Source: Streptomyces bungoensis (lineage in GTDB: Bacteria > Actinomycetota > Actinomycetes > Streptomycetales > Streptomycetaceae). Taken from it: DNA of 64,000 bases. The DNA lies in contig NZ_KQ948863.1 in the NCBI RefSeq assembly GCF_001514215.1, forward strand, positions 163,663 through 227,662, given 5' to 3'. Positions 8,442-17,260 of this stretch are shown here, in pieces. Within the stretch, counting starts at the first letter, position 1. Each line of letters starts with the position of its first letter. Below the pieces are notes generated by a model. The model worked only from the letters and a program-made list of their open reading frames with translations, had not been told where the DNA came from and did no database searches. The position numbers and the translations under genes are program-made.

Positions 8442-8474
8442 GCCCCCGCCACCTGCCGGAGCAGGGGCGGGGGC
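8442..8474 (-). terminator. Hairpin terminator after the 45-aa ORF
   Basis: GCCCCCGCC (8442-8450) and GGCGGGGGC (8466-8474), perfect nine-bp stem with a 15-base loop, 14 bp beyond the stop of the small leftward gene. Confidence 0.6.
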
Positions 8475-8487
8475 GTTCGGTACGGCT

Positions 8488-8625
8488 TCACAGCGTTGGG
8501 GCGGGCGTGAGCCCAGCGTCCTTGGCGCTGGTCAGTGCCCGCCGGGCCAGTGCCACGCATCGCGGGGGCAGCCCGGACACGTCGCGGCCCGCGAGCAGCC
8601 CGTCGACAGCAGCGTGCGTCGACAT
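8488..8625 (-). CDS. 45-residue protein, unknown
   Basis: ATG 8625; product begins MSTHAAVDGLLAGRDV and has a central SGLPPRCVALARRAL segment likely to form a helix. It is flanked by hairpin terminators on both sides (8442-8474 and 8657-8685), which marks it as an independent short transcription unit. The upstream RBS is weak. No family recognised. Confidence 0.4.
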   Translation of the reverse strand: MSTHAAVDGLLAGRDVSGLPPRCVALARRALTSAKDAGLTPAPTL

Positions 8626-8656
8626 GTGCCGCTGACCCCGCCCGTGGATACGGCAA

Positions 8657-8685
8657 AGGGCCGCACACCGTGTGTGTGCGGCCCT
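8657..8685 (-). terminator. Perfect 12-bp hairpin terminator
   Basis: AGGGCCGCACAC (8657-8668), loop CGTGT, GTGTGCGGCCCT (8674-8685). It lies 64 bp downstream of the secreted-protein gene that ends at 8750 and is its likely terminator. Confidence 0.75.
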
Positions 8686-8749
8686 CGCGACGTCCGCGTG
8701 GCGTCGGGCACCAGGCCGGTCCGGCCAGTGCTCGGTAAGCCGTGGGCTG

Positions 8750-9061
8750 TCAGCAGTGCCCAACGCGTGTCTGGTTGGAGACCTGGGTGGCGATCATGTA
8801 GCCCGTCCCGTACACCGTGTTGACCTTGAACCAGCGATTCGTGCCGTTCCACCACTGGTTGTCGGTCCAGCAGATCATGGTGACCGGGGTGAGCCGGGGC
8901 ATCTCGAAGTAGATGCCCCCGGTGCTGGGCGAGTTGGACAGGCTGCACGTGGAGCTGTTGCAGTAGGACGGTCCGTAGGCCGATGCCGTGGGCGCTGCAG
9001 CCAGCAGCGTGGCGCCTCCCATCGCGCAAACGGCCAGGAATGACTGAAGCAGTCGTCTCAT
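8750..9061 (-). CDS. Small secreted protein, SH3-like composition
   Basis: 103 residues from ATG 9061 with AGAGG upstream. A Sec signal peptide (RRLL then a hydrophobic run to AAAPTASA, cleavage about residue 28) is followed by a 75-residue mature chain. That chain has four Cys, including one at the very C-terminus, and a WTDNQWWNGTNRWFKVN motif. The spacing resembles small secreted bacterial SH3 domains of actinomycetes. It probably acts outside the cell with two disulfides. Single-gene unit with its own terminator. Confidence 0.75.
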   Translation of the reverse strand: MRRLLQSFLAVCAMGGATLLAAAPTASAYGPSYCNSSTCSLSNSPSTGGIYFEMPRLTPVTMICWTDNQWWNGTNRWFKVNTVYGTGYMIATQVSNQTRVGHC

Positions 9062-9575
9062 TCCTCTTTCGCCCTCCCCATTCTGTTGGAGCACGCCCGA
9101 GGGGCGCACCGAACACTGCGGACCGTACTGACGGAGCGTCCACCTTTGCGGCGGTTCACCGCTAATGACTCCTTGTGTTCGTTTCTGATCCGACGCCGTG
9201 CACGGCTGGAGGCTTGCCGCCGGCGTTCTCGCGATCATCCTGGGCAGCTCACGCCCGCCCTCCCGCCCACGGCAAAGGGCCCGCCCTCCCGCCCACGGCA
9301 AAGGGCCGCGCTTCCCCCTCCGGGGCGCGGGCCCCTTCTGCCGCCTACGGCGCGAGCCATCGAGGACCCGGCTGCCCGACGTCAGCTCTCGCTCCCCGCC
9401 TGGACTTGGCGGGCTGGCGGGACGGGACGTCGTACTGGGCGCAGATGTTCCAGAGCGTGCCGATGCCAACTCGCGGGGCGGGGGACCGCTAGCCGGGCAC
9501 GGGGGTGTCCGGTAGCGGTCGGCTAGGTGGGCGGCAGGAGGGATGAACGGCGCGCTCGTCAGCGCGGGACGCTTG
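9062..9575. other. Gap: promoter region and tandem repeat, no supported gene
   Basis: The first 100 bp probably hold the promoter of the secreted-protein gene. The rest is very G/C-rich and contains a perfect 26-bp tandem duplication (separate entry). Open frames here are Arg/Pro-rich on both strands and were not accepted. Confidence 0.5.
9254..9305. repeat. Perfect tandem duplication, 26-bp unit, two copies
   Basis: Positions 9254-9279 and 9280-9305 are identical (unit begins CCCGCCCTCCCGCCCACGGC). A degenerate CCGCCTACGGCG follows at about 9340. Probably a recent slippage event in non-coding DNA. Confidence 0.8.
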
Positions 9576-10454
9576 CTACCCGAACTGCGCGCTGCCTCGC
9601 TCGACCGGGATCCACAGCTGCGAGTCGGTCTCCGCGCCGACGTTCACGGGCTGCGTCCGCAGAAGTTCCGGACCTGGCCGGCTCGTGTAAGGGTTCGAGG
9701 GGAACCACTGCGTGAACACGTCTCGCCAAAGGTCTTGCAGCCCGCTCGGATACGGCCCGCGGTTGTCGAAGACAGCCCAGGTCCCGGCCGTCACGTCGAG
9801 GACGTCGAGCTCCTCAGCGGCTGCTTCGGGGCTGGCCGCCACGCCGACCCAGTAGTCCGCCTCGGCGCCCTCCTCGCGGCTGTCGGTCAGATACACCGCC
9901 GCCGACAAGACTCCCTCCGGCTCCCGGCCGGCCAGCTTCTTCATCCGGGCGATCGCCTGCGCGTCCAGGCTCTCCACGTGCGCTGCGGCGACCGCGTTGA
10001 CCCCCTCGTGCACGAGCGGAACCCGGGCCTTCCTGCCGAGGAACCGAAACGCCTCCTTCTCCACGATCCGATACCGCATGGCCGTACTGCCTTCGACCAC
10101 GACACGGAAGGACATACGAGGCTGTGCCATGAGCACCGCACCCGTTCGCCGGGCCTCACCGGGCCCGATGCCGTGCACCGACCTGAACGCCCGGGCGAAC
10201 GCCTCCCCCGAGCCGTACCCGTATCGCACCGCGATGTCGAGCAATGTCAGCTCCCCGGCCAGTACCTCGGCCCCGGCGAGTGTCATCCGCCGGCGCCGCA
10301 CGTAGACGGGTAGCGGCATACCGGCGAGGGCGGAGAACAGCCGCCGCAGGTGGTATTCCGATACCGCGGCGATCCGGGCCACTTCGGCCATGTCGATCTC
10401 TTGGTCGAGGCGGGCCTCCAGGTGGTTCAGCGCCTGATTGAGCTGCTCCAGCAC
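9576..10454 (-). CDS. AraC-family transcriptional regulator with GyrI-like effector-binding domain
   Basis: 292 residues from GTG 10454, preceded by an AAGGAAGG sequence; the frame extends upstream without a better start. Residues 1-105 hold two AraC helix-turn-helix motifs (DMAEVARIAAVSEYHLRRLF and LLDIAVRYGYGSGEAFARAF). The rest is a GyrI/Rob-type effector-binding domain, as in Rob- and BmrR-like regulators that sense small hydrophobic ligands. It is divergent from the serine hydrolase at 10805, which is an obvious candidate target. Confidence 0.9.
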   Translation of the reverse strand: MLEQLNQALNHLEARLDQEIDMAEVARIAAVSEYHLRRLFSALAGMPLPVYVRRRRMTLAGAEVLAGELTLLDIAVRYGYGSGEAFARAFRSVHGIGPGEARRTGAVLMAQPRMSFRVVVEGSTAMRYRIVEKEAFRFLGRKARVPLVHEGVNAVAAAHVESLDAQAIARMKKLAGREPEGVLSAAVYLTDSREEGAEADYWVGVAASPEAAAEELDVLDVTAGTWAVFDNRGPYPSGLQDLWRDVFTQWFPSNPYTSRPGPELLRTQPVNVGAETDSQLWIPVERGSAQFG

Positions 10455-10804
10455 GCGTCTGCGTCCTTCCTTCTTGCGTCTCCCCCATGCTCGGGGAAGG
10501 TCCACCCGGTCGACCCGCTCATAGCCAGCACCCGAGCCCGACTGGGACTCGTTCGCCGCCCGGCGCACCGGTCAGCGCTAGGGTCCCGGGCGTCGATGCG
10601 ACTGTCGTGACACCCGCTCGACAGGTGATCTTGTGGGCCTTGGAGAAAACAGCTACCGGTACGGCCGGTCGACGGGCGGGGCGTACCGCGCGGCCGTCAG
10701 GGCGCCTTGCTGGAGTTGGAGGAGACTTGGCCGCCCTCCGCCCGACCGAACCGGTGCGGGAACTGTTGGGCAGGCGGCCCCGGGAGTATCTGAGGCTGAC
10801 GCCC
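10455..10804. other. Gap: divergent promoter region
   Basis: 350 bp between the AraC-type regulator and the serine hydrolase. It probably carries both promoters. I see no perfect inverted repeat; open frames running through it from the hydrolase gene lack a start with an RBS. Confidence 0.5.
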
Positions 10805-11920
10805 ATGACTGATATTAAGGGACTGTGCGAGCCTCGGTTCGTCGCAGTGCGTGAGGCCCTTGCAGCGTCGCTCGCCAAGCACGACGTGGGCGCCTCGGTG
10901 GCTGTCTACCTCGATGGCGAGCCGGTGGTCGACCTCTGGGGCGGGTACGTCGATGCGAACCGTTCGGTCGGCTGGGAGCGCGACACCCTCACCGGGGTGA
11001 ACTCCACGACCAAGAACATGACTGCCTTGTGCGCGCTGATCCTGGCCGATCGGGGCCAGCTCGATCTGTCCGCGCCGGTCGCCGCCTATTGGCCCGAATT
11101 CGCCGCGGCCGGCAAGCAGGACGTGCTGGTACGGCATGTGCTGTCGCACACCGCGGGGCTGCCGGACCTGTCCGGGCTGTCGGCGGTCGAGGATCTTTAC
11201 GACTGGGAGAACGTGACGGCAGGGCTGGCCGGGCAGGCTCCCGAATGGGAGCCCGGGACGGCCGCCGGCTACCACGCGCTCACCTTCGGCTTCCTTGTGG
11301 GTGAGCTCGTCCGCCGGATCACCGGCCGCAGCCTTGGTGAGTTCTTCGCGCAGGAGGTGGCCAAGCCGCTGGGCGCGGACTTCCACATCGGGCTCTCTGC
11401 CGAGCACGACCACCGTGTCGCACCCCTCATCCCGCCTCCGTCACTGACCGACGAGTACGCCGCCAGCGCGCCGCCCGGACCGGACGGCACACGGCGGGAG
11501 AGCATCGGTGCCGCGATCCGGGTCAAGGACGCCAACTCGGCGGCCTGGCGCCGTGCGCACATCCCTGCGGTGAACGGATTCGGCAACGCTCGCTCTGTGG
11601 CCCTCGTCCAGTCAGTACTGGCAAACCGGGGAACGGCCGACGGTGTGCGGCTGCTGTCCCCCCAAGGGTGCGAGCCCGCCTGGCAGGAGGCGTACCGCGG
11701 TCAGGACCGCATCCTGGGCACACCGATGTGCTGGACGGCGGGCTTCGGCAAGTTCGGCAACACCTTCGGCTGGGGCGGCTGGGGCGGCTCACTGGTCGCA
11801 AGCGATCCCGGCGCACGTATGACGGTGGCCTACGTCATGAATCAGATGATCGACCGGGACCGGCAGGAGGACAACCGCGGCCTGGAAATCGTCATGGCGG
11901 CTTACAGCGGACTGCGCTGA
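10805..11920 (+). CDS. Serine hydrolase of the beta-lactamase / EstB esterase family
   Basis: 371 residues from ATG 10805. The active-site S-x-x-K motif is STTK at about residues 68-71 (nucleophile Ser and general base Lys). The second motif is YHA (in GYHALTFGFLVGEL) in place of the Y-x-N of penicillin-binding proteins, which together with DLWGGYVD near the N-terminus is typical of cytoplasmic class C-like esterases such as EstB. No signal peptide. WGGWGGSLV near the C-terminus corresponds to the third motif region. Probably hydrolyses small esters or lactones. Divergent from an AraC-type regulator and followed by a hairpin. Confidence 0.9.
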   Translation: MTDIKGLCEPRFVAVREALAASLAKHDVGASVAVYLDGEPVVDLWGGYVDANRSVGWERDTLTGVNSTTKNMTALCALILADRGQLDLSAPVAAYWPEFAAAGKQDVLVRHVLSHTAGLPDLSGLSAVEDLYDWENVTAGLAGQAPEWEPGTAAGYHALTFGFLVGELVRRITGRSLGEFFAQEVAKPLGADFHIGLSAEHDHRVAPLIPPPSLTDEYAASAPPGPDGTRRESIGAAIRVKDANSAAWRRAHIPAVNGFGNARSVALVQSVLANRGTADGVRLLSPQGCEPAWQEAYRGQDRILGTPMCWTAGFGKFGNTFGWGGWGGSLVASDPGARMTVAYVMNQMIDRDRQEDNRGLEIVMAAYSGLR

Positions 11921-11939
11921 CACGCAACAGGGGCACCCA

Positions 11940-11977
11940 CGGCCCTCTGCCCGCCGCGACCGCATCGGGCAGAGGCC
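11940..11977 (+). terminator. Hairpin terminator after the serine hydrolase
   Basis: GGCCCTCTGCCCG and CGGGCAGAGGCC pair with one bulged C; 12-base loop. Starts about 20 bp after the stop. Confidence 0.6.
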
Positions 11978-12078
11978 TTACCAGCAGAATCCGCGGATGA
12001 GGCCCACACTCTCGGCAAGCGGCCGAGGCCGGGCCACAGCACCGCCTGTTACTCGGCGGAGCCGCACGGGACCGATAC

Positions 12079-12357
12079 ATGGAGTGGGTCGGGCTTTACG
12101 GCACCGACGCGCACATGGTCATCCGCCTCATCGAGGAGGCCGACGGCATCGAGCGCGTGCGCGGCGCGGCCGAGCGCGGAGGCAGACGGCGCCCTGCAAA
12201 GCGGGCAGCCGCTGACCGTGCACTCCACCGCGATCCTGCTCGCCTTCGGCGCCGACCCCCGGCTGCGCGATCCAGCCGGGGACACCCCATGGACATGGCC
12301 GAGAAGTACGATCACCTGCCCGCGATCAAGCTGCTGACACAGCACCTCGCCCGGTAA
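12079..12357 (+). pseudogene. Ankyrin-repeat protein remnant
   Basis: In one frame LTVHSTAILLAFGADPRLRDPAGDTP (12,205-12,285) matches an ankyrin repeat. One base shift then gives MDMAEKYDHLPAIKLLTQHLAR, the usual end of the next repeat (TPLDLAE…). Upstream frames are scrambled. Probably the tail of a broken ankyrin protein. No start can be assigned. Confidence 0.5.
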
Positions 12358-12435
12358 CCCACGGGAGAGGGCGCCTGGAGCCCGATCTGCTGACCACCAC
12401 TGAGCAGTGGGGGAGCTACTCGAAGCAGACGGTCG

Positions 12436-12966
12436 TCACCGCGGTGCGTCGGGCGGCTGCGGCGCGGGTGCGGGCGCTGTCGGTGGGGTGTGGATGCCGT
12501 AGTGGGCGGGATCGAGGCTGATCAGGTCGCGGTGCAGGCGGCGTATCCGCAGGGCCAGGTCGAGGTGAAGCCGGGGGCGTTTGTCGCGGACCTCGGCGAC
12601 GGTGCGGGGGTTGATGTCCAGGCGCTTCGCGAGTGCGGTGGCGGGCCATCCGGCTCGTGCCAGGTCGGCCAGCAGCCAGGATGCCTCGGTGGAGTCGGTC
12701 AGGCCGGGGGCGTCGGGGTTGCGGCGGTGGGGGAGCGGGATGCCGAGGACGACGTCGGCGGAGGCGCGGGCGATGTCCCGGGCCGCCGTCGGGCCGTGCG
12801 TGGGAGTGCGCAGCACGCGGCGGACCAGGGTCACGGACAGGCCGGCCCGGTCGGCGATGTCCTGCGCGGACATGCCCTGCCGACGCAGCCGCACCGCCCA
12901 CCGCGCGGCCGGATGAGGCGGCTCGCGCCCGAACAGACCCCGCGAGCGGTCCTGCCACGGCACCAT
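12436..12966 (-). CDS. Helix-turn-helix protein of unknown target
   Basis: 176 residues from ATG 12966. Residues about 27-50 (RLRRQGMSAQDIADRAGLSV) look like a resolvase/LuxR-like helix-turn-helix. A second HTH-like stretch, PATALAKRLDINPRTVAEV, follows at about 108-126. The C-terminus is Pro-rich. Two HTH units with no ligand domain suggests a small DNA-binding protein. The neighbouring DNA is decayed, so its targets are unknown. Confidence 0.6.
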   Translation of the reverse strand: MVPWQDRSRGLFGREPPHPAARWAVRLRRQGMSAQDIADRAGLSVTLVRRVLRTPTHGPTAARDIARASADVVLGIPLPHRRNPDAPGLTDSTEASWLLADLARAGWPATALAKRLDINPRTVAEVRDKRPRLHLDLALRIRRLHRDLISLDPAHYGIHTPPTAPAPAPQPPDAPR

Positions 12967-13048
12967 GTCCCAGGCCCGCCTCGCACGTGAGGTCTGGTAC
13001 TACGAGCGCTACGCCGGCATCACGGAGCTGGGGGTGGACGGCTACTGA
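12965..13048 (+). other. Short open frame, possibly the tail of a lost gene
   Basis: 27 codons (…LAREVWYYERYAGITELGVDGY*). The composition is unlike the Arg/Pro-rich shadows around it, but it overlaps the start of the leftward HTH gene and has no convincing RBS. It may be a gene remnant truncated at the rearrangement next to the HTH gene. Confidence 0.2.
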
Positions 13049-13389
13049 TTTGGTGCGGCCGGGTGACCGTCTGCCCGCTGGGGCGGCCCCCTCGATGAGC
13101 GTTTCGAGCGCGTCACAGGGCCGGGGTACACGGCCGTGTCCTCCGCGAGGGGCCGGCGCGGGATCTCGAGGCATGGACCGGGGTCATTCGGGCGGTGCGC
13201 GGACAGGGGCGAGGGATCGTGCCGAGTCGTGTCCGTGTCTGTTCCGGAAGCGGCGCTGCTGTCGGCGGTCAGCCATTTGCCGCCCGGGCGGCGTGGCGGT
13301 CGCACCGGCGTGAGCCTGAGCCGCGGCTGCGACCGCCGGTGCGACCGTGTCCTCTCACCGTCCGGGAACGCCGCCCCGTTCGGCTGGGC
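13049..13389. other. Gap: no supported gene
   Basis: About 340 bp between the HTH gene and the DUF4232 lipoprotein. Only Arg-rich open frames; no motif, RBS or hairpin that I would defend. Confidence 0.5.
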
Positions 13390-14076
13390 TCAGAAGTCGT
13401 CCGCGCCGTTGCGCAGTTCGGGAGTCCAGTAGCCGGTGAGGGCCTTCGCCGGGTCGACGGCGATGCCCCCGCTGCCGGGCGCGGTGACGGCGATGACCGT
13501 GGAGTCGCTCTCCAGCATGACGGAGAACGCCGACACCGGTTCGGTGTCCTCGTCGACTCCACCGTCCGACAGCTTCACCAGGGCGTAGGCCGGGGCACCC
13601 GCGCTGAGGACGACCGGCGTGGCCGGCTTGCTCTTGGCGACGGCCGGGACGTCCTGCTTGTGGCTCTCAAGGAACTGGATGTGCGGGAAGCCCGGCAGCC
13701 GGCAGGAGTGCCCGGTGGTGTTCTTCGCCGTGAGGACGATGTGGGTGTAGGGCGGACCGTCCTGCCTGGCGGCGGTGATGCGGACGTCCCCGGCGGTGCA
13801 CACCGGAGTGGAGGCGCTCACCTGCTCGCCGGTCGCGCCGGCCGAGCCCTTCGATGCCGCCGAACCCGCCGAGCCGGTCGAGCCCGCTGCGTCGAAGGTG
13901 CCGGTGCCCTTGCCGGCCTTCGATGCGGCGGCCGCCGGGGACGAGGCCACCGTGACTTCGGGGGACGCCGCGGACGAGGACTTGGTGCCCGAGTCGCTCT
14001 GGCAGGCGGTCAGGGACAGGGCGAGAGCGGTGCCCGCGATGGCGAGCAGCGTGGAGCGGTGACGCACAGTGTTCAT
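13390..14076 (-). CDS. DUF4232-domain lipoprotein
   Basis: 228 residues from ATG 14076. The N-terminus has a signal peptide and lipobox LTAC (Cys about residue 25), so the protein is anchored to the outer face of the membrane. A Ser/Ala/Gly-rich linker of about 65 residues follows, then the DUF4232 beta-sandwich with two Cys (CTAGDVRI and HSCRLPGFP) that probably form a disulfide. Function of the family is unknown. It is divergent from the NB-ARC regulator at 14380, sharing a 300-bp intergenic region with a large inverted repeat. Confidence 0.85.
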   Translation of the reverse strand: MNTVRHRSTLLAIAGTALALSLTACQSDSGTKSSSAASPEVTVASSPAAAASKAGKGTGTFDAAGSTGSAGSAASKGSAGATGEQVSASTPVCTAGDVRITAARQDGPPYTHIVLTAKNTTGHSCRLPGFPHIQFLESHKQDVPAVAKSKPATPVVLSAGAPAYALVKLSDGGVDEDTEPVSAFSVMLESDSTVIAVTAPGSGGIAVDPAKALTGYWTPELRNGADDF

Positions 14077-14302
14077 GGGTGGTTCCCCCGTGTGAGTGGT
14101 GTGGCCGCGGTGCGGTGCCGTCGGCCGATGCCATGTGTTGGTATGTCGGTCAGGTGGTCGGTCGTTGCTGCCGTTGCGGTAGCCGGACGGCAGGGCGGCC
14201 CGACCTCACGCGAGGCGTGCACACCCTCCGGCAGTACCGGCAGGTGCGTTCCGCCTCGGACTTCAGTCGACCATTTCCGGTCTCCGCCGCCCAGGCGGTT
14301 CT

Positions 14303-14338
14303 CCCGGCAGAAGTACCGTCGGCCATACTTCTGCCGGG
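14303..14338. promoter_or_regulatory. Perfect 13-bp inverted repeat ahead of the NB-ARC regulator
   Basis: CCCGGCAGAAGTA (14303-14315) and TACTTCTGCCGGG (14326-14338) around a 10-base spacer, ending 41 bp before the GTG start at 14380. Its position in a divergent promoter region favours an operator or a 5'-UTR hairpin rather than a terminator. Confidence 0.7.
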
Positions 14339-14379
14339 GCTCTCAACCGGACGAGCCTGACGAATCGGAGACATCGAGG

Positions 14380-16689
14380 GTGCGTGACGGTACGCCTTCC
14401 ACGTGGGACTTCGGACACCGGTTGCGGCACCTGCGGGTCCGTTCAGGACTGAGCCAGGAGCTGCTGTCGCATGCGTCCGGAGTGAGTGTCAGAGCGCTGG
14501 CCGACATGGAACGCGGACGCACCCGGGGACCGCAGCGCCGTACGGTGCAGGCGCTGGCCGACGCACTGGGACTCGACGGTGACGAGGCGGCGAACCTGGA
14601 GAAGTCGGCCGCTCTGGGCCGTCCGCGCCCCCGCACGTCCGCCGTACCGGCCGGGGGCGGCCCCTTGGCACTGCCGCGCGACATCCAGGACTTCACCGCC
14701 CGCGGCCCGGCGCTCGCACGACTGCTGGAACTGGCGCAGGACGCCGATCCGGGGCTGCCGGTGGTCACCGTGATCACCGGGCAGCCGGGGCTCGGCAAGA
14801 CCACGTTCGCGGTGCACGCCGCGCACCGTCTCGCCCCGCACTTCCCCGACGGGCAGTTCGCGCTGGACCTGCACGGCATGGATCCCGAGCCGACCACCCC
14901 CCGGGACGCACTGGCCCGGCTGCTCGGCGCGCTGGGGGTCGCCGACGCGGCGATCCCGCCCGGCACCGACGACCGTGCCGGCCTGTGGCGCTCCCTGGCC
15001 GGTGAGCGACGCTTGCTGCTGCTCCTCGACAATGCCGCCGACGAGTCCCAGGTTGGCCCCCTGCTGCCCGGTTCCGGGCCCTCCCTGACCCTCGTCACCA
15101 GCCGCCACGCCCTGGCCGGTCTGGAGTCCGTCCACCGCACCGATCTCGCCCTGCTGCGGCGCGAGGAGGCGGTGCAACTACTGACCCGCATCATCGGACT
15201 GGAACGGGTGCGGGCGGAGGCGCAGGCCGCACGCGACCTCGCCGACCTGTGCGGGCACCTGCCGCTGGCCGTCCGGATCGCCGGCCAGCGGCTCCTCAGC
15301 CGGCCACACGAACGCCTCAGCAAGCTCGTCACCCGTCTCGGCGCCGAGGGCCAGCGGCTGGACGGCCTGCAGGCCGGAAACCTGCGGGTGCGTGCCGCCT
15401 TCGCGCTCTCCTACCGGCAACTCGCTCCGCAATCCCGGACGTTGCTACGGCGCGCCGCGCTTGCCGCCGGAGCGGACTTCAGCCCCGCAACCGCCGCGCT
15501 CCTGGCGGGCCTGTCCCACGACGAGGCGGTGGCCTGCGCCGAGGAACTGACCGACGCCGGGCTGCTGCAGAGTGACGCCGCCGCCGAGCGGTACCACTTC
15601 CACGACCTGCTCAGGCTCTACGCCGCCGAGCAGATCGAGGCCGAGGACGGCCCCGAGATCCGCGACGCCGCGCTCGATCGGGCCGCGTCCTGGACGCTGC
15701 GCCGGGCCACCACCGCCGCGCTGCACTTCGACGCCGACCACGAACGGGCCGTGCCGCAGGGAGACCCGGACCCGGACACCGCGCCCACCGGCCGGGAGGA
15801 GGCACGGGCCTGGCTGGAGGCCGAACGGGCCCAGTGGCTCGCCGCCCTGCGCCGGGCCCACGGCACCGGCCGACACCGGCAGGTCCTGGAGACGGCGGTG
15901 GCCATGCACTGGTTCTCGGATCTCAACCAGCACTGGGAGCAGTGGGTGGAGGTGTTCCGGCTCTCCGCCGACTCCGCCCGCCTGCTGGGCAGCAGACGGG
16001 AAGAGGCGGTTCACCTTAACTACCTCGCCTGGGCCCACAACTCCTGTACCCACGACACACGCGCCGCCCTGGCGAGCGCCGACGCCGCTCTCGCGGCGGC
16101 CCGCGAGTGCCGGGACGCACTCCAGGAGGGCTGGGCACTCGGCTACGGCGCGGGCGCACTCCAGCGGCAGGGCCGCATGCAGGAGGCCGAGGAGCGGCTG
16201 CGCGAGGGCGCCCAGCGCCTCGCCACCGAGAAGTCGTCGCAGGGCCGGCTGGCCGAGCTGACGCTCCTGAACACCCTGGGCACCCTGCTGCGCGAGACCG
16301 GCCGGGCGGCCGAGGCACTAGACCTGCACCAACGCAGCGAACGGATCTGCCACGCGGGCGTCCCCGGCCGGACGGAACGGGTGATCACGCTGTACCTCGC
16401 CGTCACTCGGCTGCACATCGGCAACGACCTCGCCGCTCTGGGACGCTGGTACGAGGCCGAAACGCCGCTACGTCAGGCCCTCAGCGCCCTGGAGGCCGCT
16501 CAGGTGCCGGCGTGGGCCGAACGGACCCGTCTACACCTGGGCCAGACCCTCGCCGCCCTAGGACACCCAGAGGCCCGCACCACGCTGCGCACCGCCCGAG
16601 ACGCCCTCGCCGCCCTGCGAAGCCCGCTCCAGGACGAAGCCACCGAAGCACTCGCCGCACTCGACGACACCGGTGCTGCAACCGCCTGA
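14380..16689 (+). CDS. XRE-HTH / NB-ARC / TPR regulator (AfsR/SARP-like STAND protein)
   Basis: 769 residues from GTG 14380 with GGAG nine bases upstream; the frame is open far upstream but without normal composition. Residues 10-65 form an XRE helix-turn-helix (LRHLRVRSGLSQELLSHASG, VRALADMERGR). The NB-ARC NTPase has Walker A GQPGLGKTT near residue 132 and Walker B LLLLLDNAAD near 212. It continues with SRHALAGL (sensor-like) and HLPLAVRIAG (GxP-type motif). From about 480 to the end are TPR-like helices. Such STAND proteins act as NTP-dependent switches controlling transcription, commonly of secondary metabolism. It stands alone beside a DUF4232 lipoprotein; an IS fragment abuts its 3' end. 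Confidence 0.9.
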   Translation: MRDGTPSTWDFGHRLRHLRVRSGLSQELLSHASGVSVRALADMERGRTRGPQRRTVQALADALGLDGDEAANLEKSAALGRPRPRTSAVPAGGGPLALPRDIQDFTARGPALARLLELAQDADPGLPVVTVITGQPGLGKTTFAVHAAHRLAPHFPDGQFALDLHGMDPEPTTPRDALARLLGALGVADAAIPPGTDDRAGLWRSLAGERRLLLLLDNAADESQVGPLLPGSGPSLTLVTSRHALAGLESVHRTDLALLRREEAVQLLTRIIGLERVRAEAQAARDLADLCGHLPLAVRIAGQRLLSRPHERLSKLVTRLGAEGQRLDGLQAGNLRVRAAFALSYRQLAPQSRTLLRRAALAAGADFSPATAALLAGLSHDEAVACAEELTDAGLLQSDAAAERYHFHDLLRLYAAEQIEAEDGPEIRDAALDRAASWTLRRATTAALHFDADHERAVPQGDPDPDTAPTGREEARAWLEAERAQWLAALRRAHGTGRHRQVLETAVAMHWFSDLNQHWEQWVEVFRLSADSARLLGSRREEAVHLNYLAWAHNSCTHDTRAALASADAALAAARECRDALQEGWALGYGAGALQRQGRMQEAEERLREGAQRLATEKSSQGRLAELTLLNTLGTLLRETGRAAEALDLHQRSERICHAGVPGRTERVITLYLAVTRLHIGNDLAALGRWYEAETPLRQALSALEAAQVPAWAERTRLHLGQTLAALGHPEARTTLRTARDALAALRSPLQDEATEALAALDDTGAATA

Positions 16690-16727
16690 CACAGAAACAG
16701 CCGCGGGCGGTAGTCCTTGGCGGGCGG

Positions 16728-16777
16728 CAGCCGTCGTTGCGGTTGCCGGGCAGCGGCCTGCCGACGGCGACGACCAT
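16728..16777 (-). pseudogene. IS5 transposase fragment (about 16 codons)
   Basis: Reading leftward, MVVAVGRPLPGNRND matches the DDE core of the transposase at 3328-4104 (LVVAVGKPLPGNRND) with one substitution. Only this scrap is left, directly behind the NB-ARC regulator. Confidence 0.7.
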
Positions 16778-16779
16778 GG

Positions 16780-16869
16780 CGAGGCATCGCCACCCGCTAC
16801 GAGAAGACAGCGACTGTCTACTTGGCTGGACTAGACGTCGCGGGCATCTTCCTCTGGTTCGCCAGGTGA
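16780..16869 (+). pseudogene. C-terminal fragment of a different IS5-family transposase
   Basis: RGIATRYEKTATVYLAGL…IFLWFAR* is the characteristic end of a large IS5 subgroup. It abuts the previous, oppositely oriented fragment within a few bases, so two unrelated insertions were joined here by deletion. Confidence 0.7.
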
Positions 16870-16872
16870 TCC

Positions 16873-17247
16873 GAACGAAACGGCCCAGCGCAGGCGCGGA
16901 CGTTCGTACACGAGCAGCTGCCCGCCTGCGACCTCTCTCTCGGGCCGGCGGGGCTGCCGGAGAAAGGTCGGGAGTTGGTGCGCGAAATGGCCTGGTACTA
17001 CGACAACCTGGGAGCCCTGGTTACCCACGGCGTGGTCGAGGTCGAACCCGTTTTCGGCTACCTGGGCGGCTCTGTGATCTCGGTGTGGGAACGAATAGAG
17101 CCGCTGGTCACCGTTGAGCGGGCCCGGCGCATGCACAGCGGGTTGCCGGACCCGGACCGGTGGCAGCAGTACTTGATCTCTACCTCCTCACCGCGAGATG
17201 CCCCCAGGACGCGCACGAGCACGGACACCGTCGTGGCGTCTGCCTGA
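16873..17247 (+). pseudogene. 5'-truncated and frameshifted gene of unknown function
   Basis: An open frame without start runs from the IS fragment (RTFVHEQLPACDLSLG, GRELVREMAWYYDNLGALV, FGYLGGSVISVWERI, PDPDRWQQ). A one-base shift near 17,170 then continues as LDLYLLTARCPQDAHEHGH. Composition is that of a real cytoplasmic or membrane-associated protein, resembling DUF4760-type proteins. Its 5' end was removed when the IS5 fragment was joined. Confidence 0.5.
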
Positions 17248-17260
17248 CGCGCGAGGCTGA

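Noticed and set aside
16690..17250. Programmed frameshift in the headless gene
   Set aside because: No slippery heptamer or downstream hairpin was seen, and the 5' end of the gene is missing, so decay is the simpler explanation.
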